Shown here: one piece after another, positions 1 through 8,500 of the stretch
Numbering within the stretch: position 1 is the stretch's first letter
Layout: each line of letters starts with the position of its first letter
Assembly (NCBI GenBank): GCA_016932375.1
Contig: JAFGDA010000122.1
Coordinates: forward strand, 1-11,213
Length of the DNA stretch: 11,213 nucleotides
Direction: 5' to 3'
From: Actinomycetota bacterium
Lineage (GTDB): Bacteria; Actinomycetota; Humimicrobiia; Humimicrobiales; Humimicrobiaceae
Program-made: the position numbers and the translations under genes
Notes under the pieces: model-generated
What the model was told of the DNA's origin: nothing
Database searches by the model: none
The model's input: only the letters and a program-made list of their open reading frames with translations

Positions 1-28
1 AACAATAATTACAATTATATTGTGATAG

Positions 29-223
29 GTGATGGGCAAGCTCTTAGATTACTTAAAATGCCAGAGATTTATTGTAGTAAGCGAGATGAAATTTAAAGAC
101 ACCTGCTCCAAACCTGATATATTTCATTGCGATTTCGCATATAAATCAATCGATTGTATTTTTGATTCACTTGAAAAGATCGCAGAAGAAATTGAGAAAC
201 TCAAACCGGACAGGGATAACTGA
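29..223 (+). CDS. Possible small hypothetical protein (64 aa)
   Basis: This is an open frame of 64 codons beginning GTG-ATG directly after an in-frame TAG and ending in TGA. I do not recognise the product. The C-terminal third is rich in Glu, Lys, Ile and Leu (around residues 44-60) and looks helical; three of its four cysteines are scattered without a clear metal-binding pattern. No convincing Shine-Dalgarno site precedes it. A second plus-strand frame is open from the window edge to a stop at 94-96 and overlaps the first part of this ORF, so the region could be the tail of a longer gene, possibly frameshifted. If real, it is convergent with the purine cluster. It may also be non-coding. Confidence 0.35.
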   Translation: MMGKLLDYLKCQRFIVVSEMKFKDTCSKPDIFHCDFAYKSIDCIFDSLEKIAEEIEKLKPDRDN

Positions 224-403
224 CATCCTGGAAGTGCCCTGCTGCCCCCATAAAACTTTCCCCTTGATCCATCAGCCGCTTAATTAAATTCTTCCCTGAA
301 GATTTAAAGAATTCAAGGATAATTAATTATTTAGGAAAAACCAGCTTCCTGCCATAGGGTATAAACTAATTATCCATATATGATTATTTATAGTATATTA
401 ACC
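224..403. other. AT-rich convergent gap downstream of purH
   Basis: This is 180 nt between the small plus-strand ORF and the purH stop. It contains a perfect 12-nt AT palindrome at 319-330 (ATAATTAATTAT) and a weak 5-bp AGGAA/TTCCT stem near 333-353. On neither strand is there a GC-rich hairpin followed by a T-tract, so no rho-independent terminator can be called for purH. purD, which follows purH in Bacillus-type operons, is absent. A 13-nt sequence at 240-252 recurs in inverted orientation at 2188-2200. Confidence 0.5.
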
Positions 404-2095
404 TCAATGCTTGAAGTGTCTTTTTCCTGTAAATACCATCGGGATACCATACCTGTTACATGCGGCTATTACTTCGCTATCCATCACCGAACCTCCGGGC
501 TGGATGATAGCTGCAATTCCCTTCCCGTTTGCAAGTTCCACTACATCCGTCTGGGGAAAGAAGGCATCAGAAGCCATGACAGAACCCATGCATTTCCCCC
601 CGGATTTTTCCACTGCTATTTTTGCAGCATCTATCCTGCTCATCTGCCCTGCGCCCACGCCAGTTGTTGCCCTGTCCCTTACCAGCACTATTGCATTGGA
701 TTTTACATTCTTCGCAATCTGCCACCCGAAAATAAGGTCTTCCCACTGTTTTCCGGAAATGCCTTTCTCCGTAACTACCTTCATTTCATCCCGAAGGTCA
801 ATACCCTCATCCAGGTCCTGGACAAGCAGCCCTCCGTCCACGCTCTTTATGTCAAACTTCCCGGTTTTAAAACCTTGTTTTTTTAGCGTGGAAATGTGTG
901 CATTCAAATCAAAATCAAGCTGGAGTACCCGGAGGTTCTTTTTCTCCTCCATTACTTTCAGGGCTCCGGCTTCAAAACCCGGGGCGATGACCACTTCGAC
1001 ATATTTGTCAATCATGAATCTGGCAGCCTGTTCCGTCCAGGTCATATTGGATGCCACTATGCTGCCAAATGCCGACAGCGGATCACAATCATATGCCCTC
1101 CTGTAAGCTTCTTCAATTGAATTACCTATAGCTGCACCGCACGGGTTATTATGTTTTATAACTGCAACACACGGAGCAGAAAACTCCCTTATAATTGCAA
1201 AAGCTGCATTTCCGTCAAGTATGTTATTGTATGAAAGTTCCTTACCCTGAAGCTGCCTGGCGTTGACGAAACTTTCACTGCCTGCCTCAGGACTCCTGTA
1301 GTAGCTGGCTCTTTGGTGCGGGTTTTCCCCATATCTTAAATCCTGCACCTTTTGATATTTAAGCTCAATTTCCCCTGTAAGGGTACCGCCATCACCCCCC
1401 GGGCCGGCTGCCGGGAAGTTCCCCTGCGCCTTTGCTGAAGACTTCCCTGTTTCTATCTCAAGACCGGGCCTTATTGTTACTTCTGTTCTCCCTGTTTTTT
1501 CCGTAATCGGATAAAAATGGTTAAATATTACACTGTCATATTCACAGGTATGCTGGAACGCCTTGACGCTCAGCCTGAAAAGTGTATCTGTCTCAAGGCA
1601 GCTGTCATTTTTTTTCATCTCCTCCGAGATTATTCTATAATCGGCAGGGTCAACCACGACCGCAACTCCCCTGTAATTCTTTGCTGCACTCCTTATCATT
1701 GTGGGCCCACCTATATCTATATTTTCTATTGCCTGTTCCAGTGTTACCCCTGTTTTTGATATGGTCTGTTTAAATGGATATAGATTTACAACCACCATGT
1801 CTATGGGTAATATTCCTGCCTGCCTGATTTCCTCCATATGTTTTTCTTTCTGCCTGTCGGCAAGTATCCCTGCATGGATCACTGGATGAAGTGTTTTTAC
1901 TCTTCCGTCCATCATTTCCGGGAAACCGGTGACTTCTTCAACCTTTTTAACCCTTATGCCAGATTCAGCTAACTTGCCGTAAGTGCCTCCGGTTGAGATT
2001 ATCTCGACACCAGATTCTTCGAGTGATTTTGCAAACTCAACTATGCCTGATTTGTCCGAAACACTTACAAGGGCTCTTTTCACTTTTACCTTCAT
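404..2095 (-). CDS. purH: Bifunctional AICAR transformylase / IMP cyclohydrolase PurH
   Basis: PurH catalyses the last two steps to IMP: formylation of AICAR with 10-formyl-THF to FAICAR, then cyclisation. The 563-residue protein begins with an MGS-like cyclohydrolase domain (about 1-198) carrying SVSDKSG (11-17), STGGT (34-38), DGRVKTLHP (63-71) and GPTMIRSAAKN (130-140). The transformylase domain (about 248-563) shows LRYGENPHQ (253-261), LSYNNILDGNAAF (287-299), KHNNPCG (314-320, with the catalytic Lys-His pair), DPLSAFGSI (338-346), SDAFFP (509-514) and the usual RHFKH end. The ATG follows GGAAGGA at a 5-nt spacing. It is the last cluster gene, 110 nt after purN. The odd point is a low-complexity Gly/Ala/Lys linker at about residues 200-246, which makes the protein longer than the roughly 510-530 usual for the family. 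Identification is secure. Confidence 0.98.
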   Translation of the reverse strand: MKVKVKRALVSVSDKSGIVEFAKSLEESGVEIISTGGTYGKLAESGIRVKKVEEVTGFPEMMDGRVKTLHPVIHAGILADRQKEKHMEEIRQAGILPIDMVVVNLYPFKQTISKTGVTLEQAIENIDIGGPTMIRSAAKNYRGVAVVVDPADYRIISEEMKKNDSCLETDTLFRLSVKAFQHTCEYDSVIFNHFYPITEKTGRTEVTIRPGLEIETGKSSAKAQGNFPAAGPGGDGGTLTGEIELKYQKVQDLRYGENPHQRASYYRSPEAGSESFVNARQLQGKELSYNNILDGNAAFAIIREFSAPCVAVIKHNNPCGAAIGNSIEEAYRRAYDCDPLSAFGSIVASNMTWTEQAARFMIDKYVEVVIAPGFEAGALKVMEEKKNLRVLQLDFDLNAHISTLKKQGFKTGKFDIKSVDGGLLVQDLDEGIDLRDEMKVVTEKGISGKQWEDLIFGWQIAKNVKSNAIVLVRDRATTGVGAGQMSRIDAAKIAVEKSGGKCMGSVMASDAFFPQTDVVELANGKGIAAIIQPGGSVMDSEVIAACNRYGIPMVFTGKRHFKH

Positions 2096-2145
2096 TTTTA
2101 TCCTTCCAGCTTAATTTAAATAAACAAAAAATATAATAAAATTGG

Positions 2146-2186
2146 CCTTTAAAAAACAATGTTTTTAAATTGCTTCCTTTAAAAAA
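2146..2186. repeat. Short direct repeat and AT hairpin between purN and purH
   Basis: The 11-mer CCTTTAAAAAA occurs at 2146-2156 and again at 2176-2186, exactly 30 nt apart. The first copy also forms one arm of an all-AT inverted repeat (2148-2155 with 2162-2169, 8 bp, 6-nt loop). The surrounding 110-nt gap is strongly AT-rich. On the minus strand a loose TTGTTT (2159-2154) and TATATT (2135-2130) pair at 18 nt could be a weak promoter for purH, but in such AT-rich DNA it carries little weight. Confidence 0.3.
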
Positions 2187-2205
2187 ATATGGGGGCAGCA
2201 ACCTT

Positions 2206-2817
2206 TTATACAAGTATCCTTACTTTCCTTCCTTCAATCCTTAGCTTTTCATGACAGAAAAGCTGTACTGCACGGGGATAGATCCTGTGTTCCACCGCAT
2301 GTATCCTCTTTTCAAAATCTTCTAAACTATCATTTTCTTTAATATTTACAGCTTCCTGTAATATTATGGGTCCGCTGTCAAGCTCACTGTCCACAAAGTG
2401 CACAGTAACGCCGGAAACCTTAACCCCATAATTGAAGGCATCCTTCATGCCATGCGTCCCTTTAAAAGAGGGCAGCAGTGCAGGATGTATATTGATTATC
2501 CTGTTTGAGTAGTATTCCACCAGTACCGGTGACAACAGAAGCATGTATCCGGCAAGTACCACGAGATCTATCTTTTCACTTTTCAATAACTCAAGGATCG
2601 CCCTGTCAAACTCAACCCTGTTTGTAAAACCGGAGGGGTCAAGACAGGCTGTTTTTACCTGGTTTTCCCGGGCTCTCTTCAGGGCAAGTGAATTACCCTT
2701 ATTGCTGAACACGAGGGAGATTTCACCCCCGAGATCCTCTTTCCCTGCAAAATCCATAATAGCCTGAAGATTTGAGCCAAAACCTGAAGCGAAAACTGCA
2801 ATCCTTTTTCTCAACAA
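2206..2817 (-). CDS. purN: Phosphoribosylglycinamide (GAR) formyltransferase PurN
   Basis: PurN transfers a formyl group from 10-formyl-THF to GAR, step 3 of the pathway, in the cytosol. The 203-residue length is normal. Visible motifs are the phosphate-binding SGFGSN loop (11-16), LAGYM (88-92), the catalytic NIHPALLPSFKG (109-120, with Asn109 and His111) and LDSGP (146-150, with Asp147). These correspond to the Asn-His-Asp triad of E. coli PurN. The start is TTG at 2815-2817, followed by a second in-frame TTG. An in-frame TGA lies two codons upstream and GAGGGGG sits 7 nt before the first TTG, so the start must be one of these two. It lies 82 nt after purM and 110 nt before purH. PurT, the formate-dependent alternative, is not seen here. 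Confidence 0.98.
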   Translation of the reverse strand: MLRKRIAVFASGFGSNLQAIMDFAGKEDLGGEISLVFSNKGNSLALKRARENQVKTACLDPSGFTNRVEFDRAILELLKSEKIDLVVLAGYMLLLSPVLVEYYSNRIINIHPALLPSFKGTHGMKDAFNYGVKVSGVTVHFVDSELDSGPIILQEAVNIKENDSLEDFEKRIHAVEHRIYPRAVQLFCHEKLRIEGRKVRILV

Positions 2818-2824
2818 CTGTCAA

Positions 2825-2831
2825 CCCCCTC
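2825..2831 (-). promoter_or_regulatory. Ribosome-binding site fixing the purN TTG start
   Basis: The minus strand reads GAGGGGG, 7 nt before TTG at 2817-2815. No ATG or GTG is available in frame between the upstream TGA and the conserved N-terminal strand, so this site supports a TTG start. Confidence 0.7.
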
Positions 2832-2899
2832 TAATGACAATTAAAAAAACTTATCTATCTTAAATTACCCATTGAATGGAAGTATCCGTAATAGAAAAA

Positions 2900-3949
2900 T
2901 CAACCGGTTTTAACTATCACCTTACCATTTCCGTCTTTTACTTCTCCTATGGCAAGGACATTCTCCCCGGTACCTTTTGCAGCTTCCTGAACTTTAGAAA
3001 ATTCCTTTTCCGGAATGATTACCACCATACCGATGCCCATATTGAAAACCCTGTACATCTCCTTGCTGTCGATGTTTCCAAGTTCCTGCAGGGCGGTAAA
3101 CACCGGGGGCACGCTCCATCTTGACCCATATATGCAGGCATCCATACTGGACGGTATTATCCTGTTTATATTATCGTAAAATCCTCCGCCTGTAATATTG
3201 GCTATACCATGTATATCAATTTTCTCCTTATTTATAATCCTGTTTATTATTCCATAATAAAGTTTCGTAGGTGTCAGCAGCACTTCTCCAAGTTTTTTAC
3301 CGCCGGTCCATTTTAACTTACTGAAAAGGTCAAGGCCTTTTTCCCGTATTATTTTACGCACAAGTGAAAATCCATTACTATGAATACCTGAAGAAGTAAT
3401 GCCCACTAAAATGTCGTCCCTTTTTACCCTTGATGGTGTTATCAGACGGGATTTTTCTGCTATGCCCACTGCAAAACCTGCAAGATCAATCTCATTCACT
3501 GCATACATGTCCGGCATTTCAGCAGTTTCCCCCCCTATCAGGGCAGTCTCGCATGTTTTACAGGCTTTTGCAACGGAACCCACCACGGTACTTATCACTT
3601 TCTTATCAATCCTTCCGCAGGCAATGTAATCAAGGAAAAAAAGCGGTTTGGCCCCGCAGCATAAAAGGTCATTGATACTCATTGCCACCAGATCCTGTCC
3701 TACCCCGCTGTAGTCATTCATCTGTCCTGCCAGGATAAGTTTTGTACCAACTCCATCAGTGGAAGATACCAGTACCGGTTCCCTGTATGTTGAGCTATCC
3801 AGTCTGTAAAGTCCTGCGAATGAAGAAAGGTCGCTTATTACATTCTTTGAAAAAGTGGAGCTTATGACTTCCCTGAGTCCTGATAATGTCTCAGAGGCCC
3901 TGTCGATATTTACCCCTGAAGATTCATAAGTAATTTTTTTCCTGTCCAT
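2900..3949 (-). CDS. purM: Phosphoribosylformylglycinamidine cyclo-ligase (AIR synthetase) PurM
   Basis: PurM uses ATP to close the imidazole ring, converting FGAM to AIR (step 5), and belongs to the same ATP-binding superfamily as the central part of PurL. The 349-residue length is typical. Signatures in order are YESSGV (8-13), the nucleotide-binding STDGVGTKL (63-71), GQDLVAMSINDLLCCGAKPL (84-103), ALIGGETAEMP (136-146), DILVGITSSGIHSNGFSL (179-196) and ITGGGFYDN (252-260). The ATG lies 9 nt after the purF stop, and its AAAGGA ribosome-binding site overlaps the purF TAA. Translational coupling of the two genes is therefore likely. Nothing in the coding sequence is unusual. Confidence 0.98.
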   Translation of the reverse strand: MDRKKITYESSGVNIDRASETLSGLREVISSTFSKNVISDLSSFAGLYRLDSSTYREPVLVSSTDGVGTKLILAGQMNDYSGVGQDLVAMSINDLLCCGAKPLFFLDYIACGRIDKKVISTVVGSVAKACKTCETALIGGETAEMPDMYAVNEIDLAGFAVGIAEKSRLITPSRVKRDDILVGITSSGIHSNGFSLVRKIIREKGLDLFSKLKWTGGKKLGEVLLTPTKLYYGIINRIINKEKIDIHGIANITGGGFYDNINRIIPSSMDACIYGSRWSVPPVFTALQELGNIDSKEMYRVFNMGIGMVVIIPEKEFSKVQEAAKGTGENVLAIGEVKDGNGKVIVKTG

Positions 3950-3958
3950 AAAAATCCT

Positions 3959-5416
3959 TTAGACTTTTGAAACTGTTTTTTTATCTTCTTCCAGGGAGAA
4001 TTTATCATAATCCTGCCCTTCCGGTATTATTACGGGATAGTCCCCATTAAAACAGGCAAAACAGAATTTATCACTTGAATCACCTGCTGCCCTGGCCAGT
4101 CCATCTATGCTAAGATACTTCAAACTGTCTACCCCCAGAAAACTTCTTATATCTTCAACGGTCTTTTGCCTGGCAACAAATTCCTTCATGGTTGCCATAT
4201 CTATGCCGTAATAACACGGGTAAAGAAGAGGGGGTGAACTTATCCGTAAATGGACTTCTTTCGCACCTGAACTATAAAGCATTTTCACGGTCTTTTTGGA
4301 AGTGTTTCCCCTTACAATGGAGTCGTCAACAACTACCAGCCTCTTTCCTTTTATTATTTCCTTCAGGGGATTAAGCTTAATCCTGACACCGATTTCCCTG
4401 ATCTCCTGGACCGGCTGGATGAAGGTCCTTCCTATGTACCTGTTTTTTATAAAACCCTCTGCATAAGGGATTCTGGAAGCCGAAGAAAACCCGATTGCTG
4501 CAGGTGTTCCGGAGTCAGGTATGGATATGACAATATCCGCATCGGCAGGTGATTCCATGGCAAGTTCCTGTCCCATCCTGTGCCGTACCTCAAACATGTT
4601 TTTACCATTTATATAACTGTCGGGACGTGCAAAATATATGAGCTCAAAAATACACATGGATGTACGGCTAACCGGAAGAATCATTTGCGAATGAAGGCCC
4701 CTGCCATCAATTATGACGAGCTCCCCGGGACTGACTTCCCTGATGAATCCTGCATCGAGGATGTCAAGGGCACAGGTTTCAGAAGCAATTACATAACTTC
4801 TGTCAAGTTTTCCAATCACCAGCGGCCTGAATCCATTAGGATCCCTTATCCCAAAAAGCTTATCCCCGGTAAGGATGACCAGTGAATAAGAACCCTTTAT
4901 TTTTGAAACCGCATCTTTAATGGCATCTTCCATATTGCACTCCTTCGAGTTTTCAATAAGTGAAGCTATTACCTCCGTGTCGGTTGCAGTTTCAAATTTA
5001 ATGCCTGCGGCAACCTGCTCATCCCGGATTTCTTTTACATTTATAAGATTGCCGTTATGAGCTATTGCAAAACTTTCATTCCTGAACATACGGTAAATCG
5101 GCTGTGAATTTTTCCATGATGTCCTCCCTTTAGTGGAGTAACGGGTATGCCCTATCCCTATATGTCCCTGAAGTGGGACGACATTCTGGTTGTTGAATAC
5201 CTGTGACACCAGCCCGAGTTCCTTAAATACGAGTATGTTTTCACCATCGGATACTGCAATCCCTGCACTCTCCTGACCCCTGTGCTGGAGAGCCTGCAGG
5301 CCGTAAAAAATCAGTTCAGCCGCCTTATGGCCGGGTGCATAAATACCAAATACTCCGCATTCTTCCTTTATTCTTTTATACGGAACAAAAGACCGTGTGC
5401 TGTCATTACAGTTCAA
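3959..5416 (-). CDS. purF: Amidophosphoribosyltransferase PurF (Fe-S, propeptide type)
   Basis: PurF commits PRPP to purines by transferring glutamine nitrogen to give phosphoribosylamine. The 485-residue protein has an N-terminal Ntn glutaminase domain with nucleophile Cys20 in EECGVFGI; the 19 residues before it form a propeptide that should be removed autocatalytically. Other glutaminase motifs are LQHRGQESAGIA (43-54), GHTRYST (89-95) and HNGNL (120-124). The C-terminal phosphoribosyltransferase domain has the PRPP loop VVVDDSIVRGNTS (361-373). Cys255, Cys401 and the pair Cys452/Cys455 match the spacing of the 4Fe-4S ligands of Bacillus PurF, suggesting the oxygen-sensitive, nucleotide-feedback-regulated class. 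The start is TTG at 5414-5416, chosen because no ATG or GTG lies in frame before Cys20; AGGA and GGGGG lie upstream. It sits 134 nt after purL and is probably coupled to purM. Confidence 0.98.
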   Translation of the reverse strand: MNCNDSTRSFVPYKRIKEECGVFGIYAPGHKAAELIFYGLQALQHRGQESAGIAVSDGENILVFKELGLVSQVFNNQNVVPLQGHIGIGHTRYSTKGRTSWKNSQPIYRMFRNESFAIAHNGNLINVKEIRDEQVAAGIKFETATDTEVIASLIENSKECNMEDAIKDAVSKIKGSYSLVILTGDKLFGIRDPNGFRPLVIGKLDRSYVIASETCALDILDAGFIREVSPGELVIIDGRGLHSQMILPVSRTSMCIFELIYFARPDSYINGKNMFEVRHRMGQELAMESPADADIVISIPDSGTPAAIGFSSASRIPYAEGFIKNRYIGRTFIQPVQEIREIGVRIKLNPLKEIIKGKRLVVVDDSIVRGNTSKKTVKMLYSSGAKEVHLRISSPPLLYPCYYGIDMATMKEFVARQKTVEDIRSFLGVDSLKYLSIDGLARAAGDSSDKFCFACFNGDYPVIIPEGQDYDKFSLEEDKKTVSKV

Positions 5417-5420
5417 TTTT

Positions 5421-5431
5421 TCCTGTCCCCC
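5421..5431 (-). promoter_or_regulatory. Ribosome-binding site supporting the purF TTG start
   Basis: On the minus strand GGGGG (5431-5427) and AGGA (5424-5421) precede TTG at 5416-5414 by 10 and 4 nt. Either could base-pair with 16S rRNA. Together with the lack of another in-frame start before the catalytic cysteine, they support the TTG. Confidence 0.55.
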
Positions 5432-5473
5432 TGTGAAATTAATTCATTACAAAAAGTCCGGTAAATAATTTAA

Positions 5474-5482
5474 ATTATAGCA
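5474..5482 (-). promoter_or_regulatory. Candidate extended -10 promoter upstream of purF
   Basis: The minus strand contains TGCTATAAT (5482-5474), a perfect match to the extended -10 form TGnTATAAT. No good -35 hexamer lies 17 nt upstream, where the sequence is ATTTAT; extended -10 promoters can do without one. Transcription would begin near 5467, leaving a leader of about 50 nt before the purF TTG. It would allow purF-purM-purN-purH to be expressed separately from purL. Confidence 0.45.
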
Positions 5483-5515
5483 AATGGCATTTCAAAATAA
5501 ATATAATCGCATCCT

Positions 5516-5554
5516 TTAACATATCCTTACCTTATATTTTTCAATATCACTCAT
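5516..5554 (-). CDS. 12-codon mini-ORF overlapping the purL stop
   Basis: The ATG overlaps the purL stop in an ATGA arrangement (5554-5551) and the frame runs 12 codons, encoding MSDIEKYKVRIC, to a TAA at 5518-5516. GGAG lies 7 nt before the ATG, inside the purL 3' end, so translation by coupling is plausible. The peptide resembles nothing I can name with confidence. Its KYKVRI segment is faintly like the first strand of PurS, but it is far too short to be functional PurS. It may be a chance ORF, a leader peptide or a remnant. Confidence 0.25.
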   Translation of the reverse strand: MSDIEKYKVRIC

Positions 5555-8500
5555 GGATTTTCTCCACACCACTCCCTTGCATTTTGAAAAATCTTAAGCC
5601 ATGGTGAAACTTTTAAACTTTCCCTCCAGTCAACCGGCATCCAGGGCCACTGCCATGTCAAAAAAGCCCTTTCCGGGTGGGGCATCAGTGCAAGGTGCCT
5701 GCCATCCGGGGAGCACAGTCCGGTTATTCCTCCGGGAGAACAATTGGGGTTAAAAGGATATTTCCCTGTTGGGTTGCCGCTGTCATCCACAAAAGATACC
5801 GGGACCAGTTTCTTATCCTTTATATCATTAAAGACTTCCCTGTCAGGGCAATAAAAAAAACCTTCCCCATGATTTATCCAGATTCCGATGACAGAGCCTT
5901 CCATGCCTTTAAGCATTATTGAAGGGCTTTCGTTTATCCTTACAGAAACCCACCTGGACTCAAGCCTGCCTGAAGGATTTGTAATAAACCTTGGCTGTTT
6001 TAATTCATCAAGCCCCCGCCATGGCACAAGGCCCAGGAGGGCCATAAGCTGGCAGCCGTTGCAGACTCCAAAAGAAAAAGTATCCTGCCTGTCGTAAAAC
6101 CTGTCAAACATTTCCCTGAGTCCGGTATTGAACTTTATAATACCTGCCCAGCCCTTTGCACTGCCCAGTACGTCTGCATAGGAGAATCCCCCTACAAATG
6201 CCACGCCCCTGAAATCACCCAGGTCCACCGTTCCATTTAAAAGATCAGTCATCGTCACATCCCAGGCTTCGAATCCAGCCAGATAAAAAGCAGAAGCCAT
6301 TTCCCTGTCACCGTTACTTCCTTCCTCACGCAGGACTGCAAGTTTCGGCTTATTTTTAATATCCATGATTTCCCCTGGAGTTTCCCGGGGTGTAAAAGTC
6401 AGATGGTATGCAGGGCCTTTTCTTCCGTGGGACAACGCCTGCTCCCGGGCAAGGCCAGGGTTCATCTGATGTGATTCCAGCTTATCACTTATCTCTTCCC
6501 ACCACTTTAGCAGGGTACCTGTATTCAGGTCGAGGAAGGTTTTACCACCCGCTGAGACAGTTACCCTTTTTTCTACAAGGGTTTTCCCGAGGGGAATTGC
6601 GGTAAGCCCAAATCCTGAATATATGGAAAAGATCCTTTTTTCATTTTCAGGCAAGTATTCTATTGCAAGGCCAAGTTCCTCGTTGAAAAGACCGGCCATT
6701 ATTGAATGTTCCGTGCCATGCACTATTGCAGGAAGCTCTATTTCCATTCCGCAGTTACCGGAAATCGCCATTTCTGAAAGAACTGTTATGAGACCTCCAT
6801 CGCTCCTGTCATGCCCTGCAAGTATCAGGCCATTTTTTATCAGCTCCTGGGTTGCCCGGAAAGCACCGGCAAGTTTTCCGGGATCGTCTACGTCCGGGCA
6901 ATCCATCCCTATCTCTCCAAGTGCCTGTGCAATGGCCGAACCCCCCATCCTTTTCCTGCCTCCAGAGATATCAATAAAGGCCAGCCTGCTTCTACCGGGT
7001 TTTTTAATGTCAGGTGTAATAATTTTTTCTATGTCAGGCATTGGTGCATATGCAGATACGACAACCTCATTGGGGGCTTTTATGATATCGCTCCCAACCC
7101 TTGCTGCCATGGAAATACTATCCTTGCCCCCGTCTACAGCTATACCAATTTCCTTCATAATATTGCTTAATGCTTTTACAGCCTTAAAGATCTCCGCCCC
7201 TTCCCCGGGGAGCTTGGCCGGCCACATCCAGTTCACTGAACATTTAATATCACCAAGGTCGCTAATATATGCCCATACCATATTGGTCAGGGCCTCTGCC
7301 ACTGACATCCTTGCCCCTGCTGCGGCATCTACCATTATTTTTAAAGGCTGCTCCCCTATGGATATTGCCGCCCCTGTTTTCCCGAAATGTCCCTGGGCTA
7401 CTGCTGCTACATCAGATACAGGAAGCTGCAGCGGGCCGCAGCACTGCTGCCTCGCTATGAGCCCTGTAACACTGCGGTCAACCTTCCGGACAAGAAAACC
7501 CTTGGAGCCGACGGAAGGCAGGTTAAAAACAAGCCTTACGGCATCCTTGATGGCCAGGTTTTCCGGTATATTAAATTTTTTCAGAATACCCGGAACGCTC
7601 CGGAGCTCGAAAGTTTTCTGTGGAATATTTGATAAAATCTTTTTAAGGTCAAGGTCCACAGGAGTAGCAACCCTTGCACGGTCTTCATAACCGCAGGAAT
7701 CACTGCGACTTATGTCACCGGGAAAAGAGCTGCCACTATCCTGCCTGTTGATATTATTATCAATGCCATATACACCGTTTGACGGTCCTTTACCACTGCT
7801 GAAATCCCGCACATCACCGTGCGGACCTTCACTGTAACTGCTGTCATGCACTATTATCCTTCCGTCTCCAGTTATTTCTCCAAGGCACTCAAGATTTACT
7901 TTTTCACGTAAACAAATGGACTCAAGTAGCCCGAGATTTACGGGGTTTATAAGTAATGCATTTCTCTCCTGATATTCAGCACCCCAGATCTCGAGTACCG
8001 ACATAGTACGGTCGCCTGTCTGGATATTCCTTATTTCTATTCTTCCACCGGCAGGCTCCACTATTTCTGTAAGTACATTACACGGACCCCCGGCTCCCTG
8101 GTCATGTATGCTTAATACAGGATTTTCATCACCCATTTCGATACAGGCCCTTATGACACGGTTCATTTTCTGCTCCATCTGGGCATTTCCCCTCTGTACG
8201 GCATTGAAATCAAGCTCTTCACGTGCTTCATCCTGGATAAGGCTTGAAGCAGACCCCCCACCGATACCTATGCGGTACGCCGGTCCTCCTATCTGGATTA
8301 TGAGCATACCTTTCCTGGGTTTAAATTTTTCGATATGCCTGTTGTCTATCTGCCCGATACCCCCGCTAAACATTATGGGTTTTATCCACTCCCTCCTCTC
8401 ACCACCTGCAAGCTTCTGGCCGAAAGTCCTCGTAAAACCCTGGATAACTGGTTCACCGAATTTATTCCCATAATCCGAGGCGCCGTTACTTTCCCCGATC

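Noticed and set aside
319..330. AT palindrome ATAATTAATTAT as operator or terminator
   Set aside because: All-AT palindromes are common in such AT-rich gaps; nothing else supports a function.
411..1106. 231-codon plus-strand open frame opposite purH
   Set aside because: It is antisense to conserved transformylase motifs of purH; the composition is typical of a shadow frame.
5516..5554. Mini-ORF as a functional PurS
   Set aside because: Twelve codons are far below PurS length (about 80 residues), it lies after rather than before purL, and the likeness rests on about six residues.
6623..7690. 355-codon plus-strand open frame opposite purL
   Set aside because: It lies wholly within the intact, motif-rich purL on the other strand. 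Its product is a Ser/Pro/Ile-rich shadow translation without recognisable domains, and no ribosome-binding site was evident.
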